A DNA stretch of 33,495 nt from Bacillota bacterium (GTDB taxonomy: Bacteria; Bacillota; Clostridia; Tissierellales; MES13): positions 1 to 33,495 of the forward strand of contig VEND01000126.1 of the NCBI GenBank assembly GCA_009711765.1, given 5' to 3'. The notes under the pieces were generated by a model. The model ran no database searches. It worked only from the letters and a program-made list of their open reading frames with translations, and was not told the origin of the DNA. The translations under genes and the position numbers were made by a program. Every line of letters begins with the position of its first letter. Position 1 is the stretch's first letter. Shown here one piece after another: positions 7,732-15,120 of this stretch.

Positions 7732-8738
7732 AGAATAAAAAAATTATATCTGTAGGTGTATTAATACTACTATTAATGAGTATGTTGTCAGGATGTGGAA
7801 ATGAATCCCCAAAAGAAATCCTAGAAAAAAATATGGAGGAATCAATAAAGGTAAAATCAGCAAAACAAGATTTTGAAATGGTATTAAATTTTGAAATGGA
7901 AAATACAGACCCGAGTATGATGCCCTTTATACAAATGTTAAATAATATAAAATTAAAGGGTGAATTTGAAACAGATTCTGAAAAGATGGCAACTGTAGGA
8001 GAAATGGAAATCGATTTAGGTGGAATGTTATATAAAGCTAAAATGTATATAACCCCAGAAAAATCTGTAATGAAAATGCCTATGATACCTAAATATATAT
8101 TAATTAATGGAGAAACAAACAACGAACAAAAGCTTAACGACAAAGAAGAGATAATTAAATTATCAAAGAAGTTATTTAAAGTTATTATGGATTTTATAGA
8201 TGATGAGAAACTACAAAAAAAGGATAACGTAACTTTAACAACTGAAAATGGAGATATAAAGGTTACAGAGATTAGTATGAAATTTAAAGATGAAGATATA
8301 AAGGCTCTAATGAAGGAAATAGTACCGATGTTACTAGAAAATGATAGCTTTAAAAAATCTATGTATCCAAGTATTAAACAACAATTAATAACAGAGGGTA
8401 TAGAGCCAACGGAGGAAGAAATAGAGAAAAAACTAGAGGAAATTAAAGATGAATTTAATAATAATTTTGATGAATTAGATGAGTTGGTAACCTTTGAAAA
8501 GTTAAATTTAACATATAGTATAGATAAAGATTACCATACAAGAAAAGTTGATTTTGATATAAAGTATAATATAAATGACAAAAGTGGACAAGCTATGTCA
8601 CTATCTTTAAAGGGTATAAGCAATACATGGAATATAAATGAACCTGTAGATATTAAGTTCCCAGATTTAAACGAAGAGAATTCAATAAAAATAGAAGATT
8701 TAGCAAATCAATTTATGCCACCAATTCCAGTACAATAA
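7728..8738 (+). CDS. DUF6612-like lipoprotein
   Basis: A 336-residue lipoprotein with a basic, hydrophobic signal peptide ending in lipobox LSGC (Cys23 lipidated), so it is anchored on the outer face of the membrane. The mature part is rich in Lys, Glu and Met, with repeated beta-strand-like segments (KSAKQDFEMVLNFEME, VGEMEIDLGGMLYKAKMYI). This resembles the LppX/LolA-like fold of DUF6612 proteins, thought to bind a hydrophobic ligand or lipid; that role is inferred. A charged helical insert lies at about residues 220-255. It is a single gene with its own promoter, an unusual translation start region, and a terminator shared with the convergent MATE gene. Confidence 0.8.
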   Translation: MKNKKIISVGVLILLLMSMLSGCGNESPKEILEKNMEESIKVKSAKQDFEMVLNFEMENTDPSMMPFIQMLNNIKLKGEFETDSEKMATVGEMEIDLGGMLYKAKMYITPEKSVMKMPMIPKYILINGETNNEQKLNDKEEIIKLSKKLFKVIMDFIDDEKLQKKDNVTLTTENGDIKVTEISMKFKDEDIKALMKEIVPMLLENDSFKKSMYPSIKQQLITEGIEPTEEEIEKKLEEIKDEFNNNFDELDELVTFEKLNLTYSIDKDYHTRKVDFDIKYNINDKSGQAMSLSLKGISNTWNINEPVDIKFPDLNEENSIKIEDLANQFMPPIPVQ

Positions 8739-8742
8739 AAAT

Positions 8743-8764
8743 GACCCTACTAAGGGTCTTTTTT
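8743..8764. terminator. Terminator between lipoprotein gene and MATE gene
   Basis: GACCCT and AGGGTC pair around an ACTA loop, followed by TTTTTT; an AAAAAT run precedes the stem. The MATE stop codon (8763-8765) lies in the T-tract. It is strongest in the plus direction. Confidence 0.85.
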
Positions 8765-10142
8765 ATTTATCTAACTTAAAATCTTCACTGTTATTTTTTA
8801 CTATTTTAGTTTGCCATCTACCTGTTAAATAAATTCCAAGTCCTACTAAACAAATTAATGCATTACTTGATACCATAGCAAACCATACCGACTTAGACCC
8901 TAAATTAGTAAAGTTTTTAAAAATAATTATAAGAGGGATTCTGAAAAACCAAAGTCTTCCCATCATTATGACCATAGCAGAGACCGTGTGACCTGAGCCT
9001 TGGAATGTACCAATAAAAACTTGAAAAAAACCCATTAATGGTAATGATGCTGATATAAGTCTTAAATAAAAGGATGCTTGATTTAATATTTTTTCACTAT
9101 CTGTAAATATATCTATAACATCCCTTGCAAAATAAAATATTATACTACCGCCTAGAACTAAAGCTATGGTTGATAATAAAGCACTTGTTTTTACAGCTTT
9201 CTTTGCTCTTTTGATATCGTTAGCTCCTAGATTTTGACCAACTATTGTAGCAAGTGCATTACCTATGCCCATAGCAGGCATTAAAATAAGAGAATTTATT
9301 CTATTTCCTAAAGTAAAAGCATTCATTACATATTCTCCAAAGGAATATACAAATATATTTAATACAATAAAACCTAAAGCAGCAGTTGATTGCCCAATGG
9401 AAGAAGGAAGCCCAACACGAATTATTTTTTTTAGTAATTTTTTCTTTAATTTTAGATGTCTTAATTTAAGTGTAATACCATCTCCCTTTAAAAATAGAGT
9501 ATAAACTGCATATATAGAAAAAGTACCTCTAGCTAAAACAGTGGCTATAGCGGCTCCTTTAATACCGAAATCAAAAACAAATATAAATATAGGATCAAGT
9601 AAGATATTAAGACCTACTGATAAAGCACTATATTTCATAGGTGTAACTGTATCACCTTGGCCTTGTTTTATAGAGTTAAATGCAAAGTATGTAAACATCG
9701 CAGGCATACCTATAAAAATTATTCTTAAAAAAGAGCTTGCTAGTGTATATAAATCACCTTCTCCACCCATTAATTTAACAATTAATGGAGCAAATATTGC
9801 ACCTAATATACCTAAAACTAAAGAAAATAAGAAAGAAAAGGAAATTACTTGCCCTGCTACATCTTTTGAACTTTCTAAATCATGGGAGCCTGTATATTGA
9901 GAAATTAATGCAGTACCTGCAATGGAAACACCAAGTCCTATAGATATCATAAAGAATATAACAGGCCAAATAAATCCGATTGCAGCAACTTCTGTATCAC
10001 CAAGTATACTTACAAAGTATGTATCTGTAAGGTTATATATAGTTTGTATTAAATTATTAAGCATTATGGGACCTGATAAAATCAATAAAACCTTATACAT
10101 TTTACCATTTAATATAAGGTCCCTTTTTTCTGAGTAATCCAT
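8763..10142 (-). CDS. MATE family efflux transporter
   Basis: A 459-residue integral membrane exporter that should expel cationic drugs or metabolites in exchange for Na+ or H+. About twelve membrane helices are visible in two related halves. MATE landmarks include MLNNLIQTIYNLTDTYFVS near the N-terminus, GIGNALATIVGQNLGANDIKRAKK at the start of the second half, and FNSIKQGQGDTVTPM, mirrored by FIGTFQGSGHTVSAM. The soluble ends are short and basic. The ATG follows AAGGAGGATTATA. It is divergent from the cupin gene, with a palindrome in the shared upstream region. The substrate cannot be told from sequence. Confidence 0.94.
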   Translation of the reverse strand: MDYSEKRDLILNGKMYKVLLILSGPIMLNNLIQTIYNLTDTYFVSILGDTEVAAIGFIWPVIFFMISIGLGVSIAGTALISQYTGSHDLESSKDVAGQVISFSFLFSLVLGILGAIFAPLIVKLMGGEGDLYTLASSFLRIIFIGMPAMFTYFAFNSIKQGQGDTVTPMKYSALSVGLNILLDPIFIFVFDFGIKGAAIATVLARGTFSIYAVYTLFLKGDGITLKLRHLKLKKKLLKKIIRVGLPSSIGQSTAALGFIVLNIFVYSFGEYVMNAFTLGNRINSLILMPAMGIGNALATIVGQNLGANDIKRAKKAVKTSALLSTIALVLGGSIIFYFARDVIDIFTDSEKILNQASFYLRLISASLPLMGFFQVFIGTFQGSGHTVSAMVIMMGRLWFFRIPLIIIFKNFTNLGSKSVWFAMVSSNALICLVGLGIYLTGRWQTKIVKNNSEDFKLDK

Positions 10143-10226
10143 TATAATCCTCCTTGAATCATTTAACTAAATAAATTATATCATTAATTATTTCGGGTAT
10201 CAAAATAAATTTTTGATTTATTAAAT

Positions 10227-10246
10227 ATTAGTATAACCATACTAAT
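10227..10246. repeat. Palindrome in the MATE-cupin divergent region
   Basis: ATTAGTAT and ATACTAAT are perfect 8-bp arms around AACC. The position between two divergent genes fits an operator for a dimeric regulator (MarR or TetR size), but no regulator gene is adjacent and the DNA is AT-rich. Confidence 0.4.
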
Positions 10247-10321
10247 TTAAATAATTAATTATGAATGAGAAGGAAAGTATTATATAATAATTAAATAAAG
10301 ATAATTTTAGGAGGAGATTAT

Positions 10322-10669
10322 ATGATAGTTTCTCATGAAAATGAAGTTAAAGGTGTAAAAATTGAAAACCAAGAAGTGAAAAATACAGTAATGAAAGCTC
10401 TTATAACACCTAATGAAGGCTGGGATAGTCATGCTATGCGTATATTTGAATTAGAAAAAGATGGACACACTCCAAGGCATAATCATCCGTGGCCACATAT
10501 AAATTATATTGTTGAAGGAAAGGGAACTCTTTTTTTAGAAGGAGAATATCATAAGCTTAAAGCAGGGTCATTTGCCTATGTACCATCGGGAAAAATGCAT
10601 CAATTTAAAAATACTAGTGAAGATAATTTTAAATTCATTTGTATTGTTCCAAAGGAAGGACACAAATAA
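10322..10669 (+). CDS. Small cupin-domain protein
   Basis: A 115-residue single-domain cupin, a metal-binding beta barrel. Motif 1 gives metal ligands His53 and His55 (PRHNHPWPH); at the usual Glu ligand position there is His59. Motif 2 is AGSFAYVPSGKMHQFKN with ligand His93. The site is thus probably four His, with Glu65 nearby. Small stand-alone cupins of this kind include enzymes, sensors and oxalate or polyketide-like isomerases, so no reaction is assigned. The ATG follows AGGAGGAGATT. It is divergent from the MATE exporter and ends at a shared terminator. Confidence 0.85.
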   Translation: MIVSHENEVKGVKIENQEVKNTVMKALITPNEGWDSHAMRIFELEKDGHTPRHNHPWPHINYIVEGKGTLFLEGEYHKLKAGSFAYVPSGKMHQFKNTSEDNFKFICIVPKEGHK

Positions 10670-10694
10670 AACACAGGTTTTAACCTGTGTTTTT
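10668..10694. terminator. Bidirectional terminator between cupin gene and unknown gene
   Basis: AAAACACAGGTT and AACCTGTGTTTTT pair almost perfectly around a 2- to 4-nt loop, with an A-run before and a T-run after the stem. Confidence 0.9.
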
Positions 10695-11054
10695 CTATGC
10701 ACATATTTTCACTTTATTTAATAACTTTTTTATATCATCATGGCAGTATTTACTGTTTTTTCCCTCATTAATAAGAGAGGATAATATATTATGTAGCTTT
10801 AGTTCAAATGAGTTGTATTTACTTTTATCGTAATAATAAGGATGATTAACAATTTTTAATTCCATACAAATCTCCCAGAAGGTTCTATAACTAATAATAC
10901 CTAAAGTTGAAATTGGATAATTGTTAATAAATTCATCTTTCCCTATTTTTTTTGTTTTTTCATATATTTTTTTGCATACGTTATTATCGATACTTTTAAG
11001 AGATATTAAATCAGCATAGTATTTTCTAGCGATTTCATTTTTCTTTGTATACAT
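10695..11054 (-). CDS. Unrecognised 119-residue protein
   Basis: A basic, probably soluble, mostly helical protein that starts MYTKKNEIARKYY and ends KVKICA. I do not recognise a family. It is Tyr, Lys and Asn rich with three Cys. The start is placed at the ATG at 11054 because AAGGAGGGG lies about 7 nt upstream; an ATG directly before it (11057) is possible, and longer reading from 11099 would put the ribosome site inside the gene. It lies downstream of another unrecognised minus-strand gene, separated by a strong inverted repeat, and faces the cupin gene across a shared terminator. Confidence 0.7.
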   Translation of the reverse strand: MYTKKNEIARKYYADLISLKSIDNNVCKKIYEKTKKIGKDEFINNYPISTLGIISYRTFWEICMELKIVNHPYYYDKSKYNSFELKLHNILSSLINEGKNSKYCHDDIKKLLNKVKICA

Positions 11055-11133
11055 CATATCCCCTCCTTGATTAAATATAATTTTTATTAAGTATAACATA
11101 GGAATAAGTACTATATTGTCGATTTTTCTTATT

Positions 11134-11189
11134 TTACATAAACTTAAATTTTACTTTACAGTTAATAAAATAAATTTAAGTTTATGTAA
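11134..11189. repeat. Perfect 18-bp inverted repeat
   Basis: TTACATAAACTTAAATTT (11134-11151) is exactly complementary to 11172-11189, with a 20-nt spacer. It fills most of the 139-bp gap between two tandem minus-strand genes. Neither strand has a clear T-tract after it, so it is a poor terminator. It may be a transcript-processing hairpin, an operator, or the trace of a small mobile repeat. Confidence 0.75.
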
Positions 11190-11193
11190 TAAA

Positions 11194-12030
11194 TTATTTA
11201 ATTATACTTTTAGATAGGATATTTTTATCTAATTTATTAAGTACTTTTTCATCCTTTGCTATCATATATAAAACTATTGTTAAATTATATTCTTCAAAAT
11301 ATTTAGCATATATTCGTCCTTTAAGAATCATTTTAGGAAAATTTTCTCCATTGTAAGATTTATTAAAGATTCCATATTGTATATAACCCTTTTGTTTAGA
11401 TTGATATTTATGTATAGGACTATTAGTTTTTATAATAGAATTAACCTTTGTCCAGTTAGGGATATTTACATAATTTACATTATACTCGATTTTTTTAATG
11501 GTATTTTCAAATGTAGCGTCTTTTATAGGGCAACCTAATGACGGAAGAACTAAATGAGTCTGATCGTATTTAGGAAGTTGACCCATTTCTAATGTATCAA
11601 TTTTACCATTATCTAAAAAACCAAATCCATTTTCAGAATTTTTATTATTTCTTATTATATATGCACCATAGAAAGCATTGTAATAAGGGGAGTTTTCATT
11701 ATAATAAGAGGAGAATCCTTCTAATAAATCAAAGTGCCCAAAATTATAAACTACTGTTAAAGAAAGATCCTTATTTAAATAGTTTGAAAAACCTTTATAA
11801 TCATTATGATAGAGCATAAATGGATACCAATCCTTTTTCTTTGTATAACTACCCGATGGGATTTTAAGTTTAATATCATATTTATTAATTAGACTTTCAC
11901 TTTTTTTAAGCCTACTATAAGGATACATTATAAGATAGCTTCTCAAAGTATAATAAATATTAGTGTTAAGTAAAGCTATGATAATTATTAAAATAATAAT
12001 TATTAGTATATATCTTCTTTTAAAAAGCAT
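11194..12030 (-). CDS. Membrane-anchored protein of unknown function
   Basis: A 278-residue protein with an N-terminal signal-anchor of almost pure Ile/Leu (about residues 7-22) and a long extracytoplasmic part rich in Tyr, Asn and Lys. The outer part is beta-like, with segments such as KDWYPFMLYHNDYKGFSNYL, LTVVYNFGHFDLLEGFSSYY and NAFYGAYIIRN. I recognise no family. A single Cys lies in LPSLGCPIKD. TAGGAGTG precedes the ATG by 5 nt. It diverges from the feo operon across a 162-bp region that holds the feo promoter, and is followed by the 18-bp inverted repeat and the other unknown gene. Confidence 0.75.
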   Translation of the reverse strand: MLFKRRYILIIIILIIIIALLNTNIYYTLRSYLIMYPYSRLKKSESLINKYDIKLKIPSGSYTKKKDWYPFMLYHNDYKGFSNYLNKDLSLTVVYNFGHFDLLEGFSSYYNENSPYYNAFYGAYIIRNNKNSENGFGFLDNGKIDTLEMGQLPKYDQTHLVLPSLGCPIKDATFENTIKKIEYNVNYVNIPNWTKVNSIIKTNSPIHKYQSKQKGYIQYGIFNKSYNGENFPKMILKGRIYAKYFEEYNLTIVLYMIAKDEKVLNKLDKNILSKSIIK

Positions 12031-12100
12031 ACGAACACTCCTAATTTAAAACTATTACTTTTTATTATATAATATTTTCTAATATATATAATATATACAA

Positions 12101-12129
12101 TTGACATTTATATAATAATAGAATAAAAT
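12101..12129 (+). promoter_or_regulatory. Sigma-A promoter of the feo operon
   Basis: A perfect -35 TTGACA (12101-12106) is 17 bp from TAAAAT (12124-12129). The predicted start, near 12136, falls inside the Fur-box-like sequence just downstream, consistent with iron repression. Confidence 0.75.
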
Positions 12130-12134
12130 AATAT

Positions 12135-12149
12135 TTAGAATCATTATCA
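12135..12149 (+). promoter_or_regulatory. Candidate Fur box at the feo promoter
   Basis: TTAGAATCATTATCA matches the 7-1-7 Fur core TGATAATNATTATCA at 12 of the 14 fixed positions, with a perfect right half. It covers the predicted transcription start. Fur with Fe2+ would repress the operon. Confidence 0.65.
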
Positions 12150-12192
12150 ATAACGACTAATAATCAATAACTTATGTTTGGAGGAGATGTCT

Positions 12193-12417
12193 ATGCCATT
12201 AGCAATGACAAAGTCAGGAGATAATGTTGTTTTAAAGGATATTAGTTGGGGACATAGATTAAAAAAGAGACTTCAAGATATGGGACTGACTCCAGGAGTT
12301 GAAATAAAAGTAGTTTCTGGTAATAATAGAGGAGCAGTAATAGTAAGCTTAAGAGGATCTAAACTAGTATTAGGAAGAGGAATGGCTCAAAAAATACTTG
12401 TAGAATCAATAGGATAA
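12193..12417 (+). CDS. feoA: Ferrous iron transport protein FeoA
   Basis: A 74-residue SH3-like cytoplasmic protein that supports FeoB activity. It shows the family's order of strands: MPLAMTKSGDNVVL, then GHRLKKRLQDMGLTPGVEIKVV, then VIVSLRGSKLVLGRGMAQKILV. The start is ATG 12193, because GGAGGAG (12180-12186) is 6 nt upstream; the TTG at 12178 and the ATG at 12187 overlap or abut that site. It is the first gene of the feo operon, 48 nt before feoB, under a promoter with a Fur-like box. Confidence 0.96.
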   Translation: MPLAMTKSGDNVVLKDISWGHRLKKRLQDMGLTPGVEIKVVSGNNRGAVIVSLRGSKLVLGRGMAQKILVESIG

Positions 12418-12434
12418 ATTTTTTTGTTACGCAT

Positions 12435-12449
12435 TGAGAATGGGTATCA
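12435..12449 (+). promoter_or_regulatory. Second Fur-box-like site between feoA and feoB
   Basis: TGAGAATGGGTATCA matches the Fur 7-1-7 core at 11 of 14 fixed positions and lies just before the feoB ribosome site. It is weaker than the upstream box and may be chance. Confidence 0.35.
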
Positions 12450-12465
12450 ATAGGAGGTAACATAG

Positions 12466-14457
12466 GTGAAAAAACAACTTACAGTAGCTTTAGCAGGAAA
12501 CCCAAATAGCGGTAAAACAACACTGTTTAATAGTTTGACAGGATCTAAACAGTATGTAGGTAATTGGGCTGGAGTTACGGTTGAAAAAAAAGAGGGAATA
12601 TTAAATTATAAAGATTTTAATATAAATGTAATTGATCTACCAGGAACATATAGTTTATCACCCTATTCTATGGAGGAAATAATAGCAAGAAATTTTTTAA
12701 TAGATGAAAAACCTGATGTTGTAATAAATATTGTAGATGCTTCAAATATAGAGAGAAACCTTTATCTTTCTATGCAACTTTTAGAACTTGATATACCAGT
12801 AGTTATAGCATTAAATATGATGGATGTTGCAGAAAAGAGAGGCTATTTGATAGATGTTTATGAATTATCAAAAAAATTAGGAACAAAAGTTATACCAATA
12901 GTTGCTAGTAAGAATAAGGGAATAGACGAATTACTCGATGCAGTAGTAAGTATAAAAAATAGCAAAAGCAATAATTTTATTAAATATAATAAAAAAATTG
13001 AAAAAAAGATAACGGAAATAAAAAATATTATTGAATGTAATGATAGTAAATATGATTTAAGATGGTTAGCTATAAAAATATTAGAACAAGATGATATTAT
13101 AATTAAGGAATTTAAAGATATTTTTAAAGAAGAATCAGCAGCTACTATTTCTAGCTATCTAGATGATGAATCACAAACTTCTATAGCCGATGGTAGATAT
13201 AATTATATTTCGAATGTTTTAGATGATACAATAGAAAAAACAAAAGAACAAGAAAAACCATTAACCGATAGAATTGATGATATATTAACCCATAGGTGGT
13301 TAGGATTACCTATATTTGCCCTTATAATGTTTAGTGTATTTTATTTTACCTTTGATTTAGTAGGAAATAAGTTATTAAATATCATAGATAGTTTTATTAA
13401 TAATACTTTAGCAACTTCAGTTAATGATATGTTAATTACTATGGGAGTTTCTGAGTGGTTAAACTCTTTAATAGTTGATGGAATTATTGGCGGTGTGGGT
13501 GGAATCTTAGTATTTTTACCTAATATTGCTTGTTTATTTTTAGCTATATCAATACTAGAAGATAGTGGGTATATGGCAAGAGTTGCATTTATCATGGATA
13601 GAAGTATGAGAAGAATAGGATTAAGTGGAAAAGCCTTTATACCTATGATTCTAGGGTTTGGATGTAATGTACCGGCTGTTATGGGAACAAGAGCTTTAGA
13701 TGATGAAAATGATAGATTAGTTACGGTTTTAATTAATCCATTTATGTCTTGTTCTGCTAGACTTACAGTTTATACATTATTTGCAGGTATATTTTTCCCA
13801 AATAATGAAAAATTCATAGTCTTTTCTTTATATATATTAGGTATTTTAATAGCAGTAATAGCTGCTTTAATATTTAAAAAAACATTATTTAAAGGAGAAT
13901 CTAGTCCCTTTATAATAGAACTTCCCCCTTATAAAGTACCATCTTTAAAGGGAATAATTATCCATGTGTGGGATAGATTAAAAGGATTTTTAATTAATGC
14001 AGGTACTTTAATATTTGGAGCTTCTATAATATTATGGTTTGTTTTAGGATTTAATTTAAATGGACCAGCACCTATATATAATAGTTTAGGAGCCCAGGTA
14101 GGAAAAGTAATTGCCCCTATTTTTAAACCCTTAGGTTTTGGGGATTGGAGATCTGCCCTTTCTTTATTATCAGGGGTTGTTGCTAAGGAAGTGGTTATAA
14201 GTAATATGGCTATTATATACGGACTTGAGGATGCATCTAAAGCATTATCTGTTTCGTTATTAGAAAATTTTAGTCAAATTTCAGCCTATGCTTTTATGGT
14301 GTTTGTTTTATTATACACACCGTGCATAGCCACAATAGGAGTTATAAAAAAAGAGACTAATTCATGGAAATGGACGATATTTAGTTTAATTTATCAATTT
14401 ATGGTTGCATGGACTGTAGCTATGATTGTTTATCAGATAGGAAAAATAATACTTTAG
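12466..14457 (+). CDS. feoB: Ferrous iron transporter FeoB
   Basis: A 663-residue inner-membrane Fe2+ importer with a cytoplasmic GTPase domain. G motifs are clear: G1 GNPNSGKTT (residues 11-19), G3 DLPGTYSL, and G4 NMMD. A helical GDI-like spacer follows (about 165-270). The membrane part has two Gate (nucleoside-recognition) regions with conserved GFGCNVPAVMGTRAL and PFMSCSARLTVYTLFAG in the first, and VVAKEVVISNMA and LLYTPCIATIGVIKKE in the second. The start is GTG 12466, preceded by AGGAGGT. It follows feoA by 48 nt and is followed 11 nt later by a Cys-rich accessory peptide. Confidence 0.97.
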   Translation: MKKQLTVALAGNPNSGKTTLFNSLTGSKQYVGNWAGVTVEKKEGILNYKDFNINVIDLPGTYSLSPYSMEEIIARNFLIDEKPDVVINIVDASNIERNLYLSMQLLELDIPVVIALNMMDVAEKRGYLIDVYELSKKLGTKVIPIVASKNKGIDELLDAVVSIKNSKSNNFIKYNKKIEKKITEIKNIIECNDSKYDLRWLAIKILEQDDIIIKEFKDIFKEESAATISSYLDDESQTSIADGRYNYISNVLDDTIEKTKEQEKPLTDRIDDILTHRWLGLPIFALIMFSVFYFTFDLVGNKLLNIIDSFINNTLATSVNDMLITMGVSEWLNSLIVDGIIGGVGGILVFLPNIACLFLAISILEDSGYMARVAFIMDRSMRRIGLSGKAFIPMILGFGCNVPAVMGTRALDDENDRLVTVLINPFMSCSARLTVYTLFAGIFFPNNEKFIVFSLYILGILIAVIAALIFKKTLFKGESSPFIIELPPYKVPSLKGIIIHVWDRLKGFLINAGTLIFGASIILWFVLGFNLNGPAPIYNSLGAQVGKVIAPIFKPLGFGDWRSALSLLSGVVAKEVVISNMAIIYGLEDASKALSVSLLENFSQISAYAFMVFVLLYTPCIATIGVIKKETNSWKWTIFSLIYQFMVAWTVAMIVYQIGKIIL

Positions 14458-14468
14458 GGGATGATATT

Positions 14469-14621
14469 ATGAGTAGTACAGTTTTATCGATTTTAATAGC
14501 AACCCCCATAATTATTTATGGTATATTTATGTTTTTTATAAAAGTAAAAAAACAAACTGAGGGAAAATGTTCAAGTTGTAGTAATAAGTGCAGTTGTGAT
14601 GTGAAAAATAAACATAATTAA
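14469..14621 (+). CDS. FeoB-associated Cys-rich membrane protein
   Basis: A 50-residue protein: one membrane helix (about residues 4-24) followed by a basic stretch and a cytoplasmic Cys cluster, CSSCSNKCSC. This matches the FeoB-associated Cys-rich membrane protein family found after feoB in Firmicutes; the role is thought to be iron or redox linked but is unproven. The start is the ATG at 14469, preceded by AGGGGATGAT; the frame is open further upstream but would lie inside feoB. It is the last gene of the feo operon and is followed by a palindromic hairpin. Confidence 0.9.
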   Translation: MSSTVLSILIATPIIIYGIFMFFIKVKKQTEGKCSSCSNKCSCDVKNKHN

Positions 14622-14640
14622 AAAGTTTAAATCTATATAT

Positions 14641-14668
14641 AAATAAGAGGCACATGTGCCTCTTATTT
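14641..14668. terminator. Perfect palindrome, probable terminator of feo operon
   Basis: A 28-bp perfect palindrome with 14-bp arms (AAATAAGAGGCACA and its complement) lies 19 nt after the last feo gene. As RNA it folds with a CATG loop and ends in TTATTT, a fair bidirectional terminator. Its full symmetry and its position 20 bp before the PadR-like start would also suit an operator. Confidence 0.75.
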
Positions 14669-14688
14669 AATATATGGGGGGAATAATA

Positions 14689-15018
14689 TTGAAACTAAAA
14701 AACAAATTATCAGAAGATGTTTTAGAAGGTTTAATTATGATTATATTAGAAAAAAATGATATGGCAGGGTATGAAATATTAAACACAATAGAAATAAAAA
14801 CTAAGGAAATATTTAGAAGTAAGGATATAAGTATATTTCCTTTTTTATATAAACTTGAAAATAAAAAACTTATAAAAAATTATTGGTTAGAAGAAGATAT
14901 TCCTTATAAGTATTATAAGATTACACCTAAGGGTAGGGAAAAATTAGTTGAAATAAAAAAAGATTTATATGAATTTAGCAAAGGATTAAGTAACTTTTTA
15001 GATAGTAATATAAGGTAA
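14689..15018 (+). CDS. PadR family transcriptional regulator
   Basis: A 109-residue winged-helix DNA-binding protein. The PadR layout is visible: LSEDVLEGLIMIILEKNDM, then AGYEILNTIE, the recognition region IFRSKDISIFPFLYKLENKKL, and the wing and end YKYYKITPKGREKLVEIKKDLYEF. It has only a short C-terminal helix for dimerisation. The start is taken as TTG 14689, with GGGGGG 7 nt upstream; an ATG at 14674 would overlap that site. It sits between the feo operon and a SpoIIE-type phosphatase gene, so it may control one of them or itself. Its target and ligand are unknown. Confidence 0.85.
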   Translation: MKLKNKLSEDVLEGLIMIILEKNDMAGYEILNTIEIKTKEIFRSKDISIFPFLYKLENKKLIKNYWLEEDIPYKYYKITPKGREKLVEIKKDLYEFSKGLSNFLDSNIR

Positions 15019-15120
15019 ATATTAATAAAAGTTGGTATTAATTAATTTTAATTTATGTTATAATTAAATTAATTGTCGAATAAAAAGTTTTACTTTTTTC
15101 TTAGCAAAGAGGAGGGCGTT

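Noticed and set aside
7712-8143. A 143-residue minus-strand open frame inside the lipoprotein gene
   Set aside because: It is a shadow of the plus-strand gene, which has a signal peptide, lipobox and terminator. The frame lacks a ribosome site and gives a low-complexity Ser/Ile/Phe product.
9265-10137. Three plus-strand open frames inside the MATE gene
   Set aside because: All are complements of MATE codons, without ribosome sites; the minus-strand gene is unambiguous.
14409-14468. Upstream extension of the FeoB-associated peptide into feoB
   Set aside because: The frame is open there, but the ATG at 14469 has the ribosome site and gives the family's usual short length.
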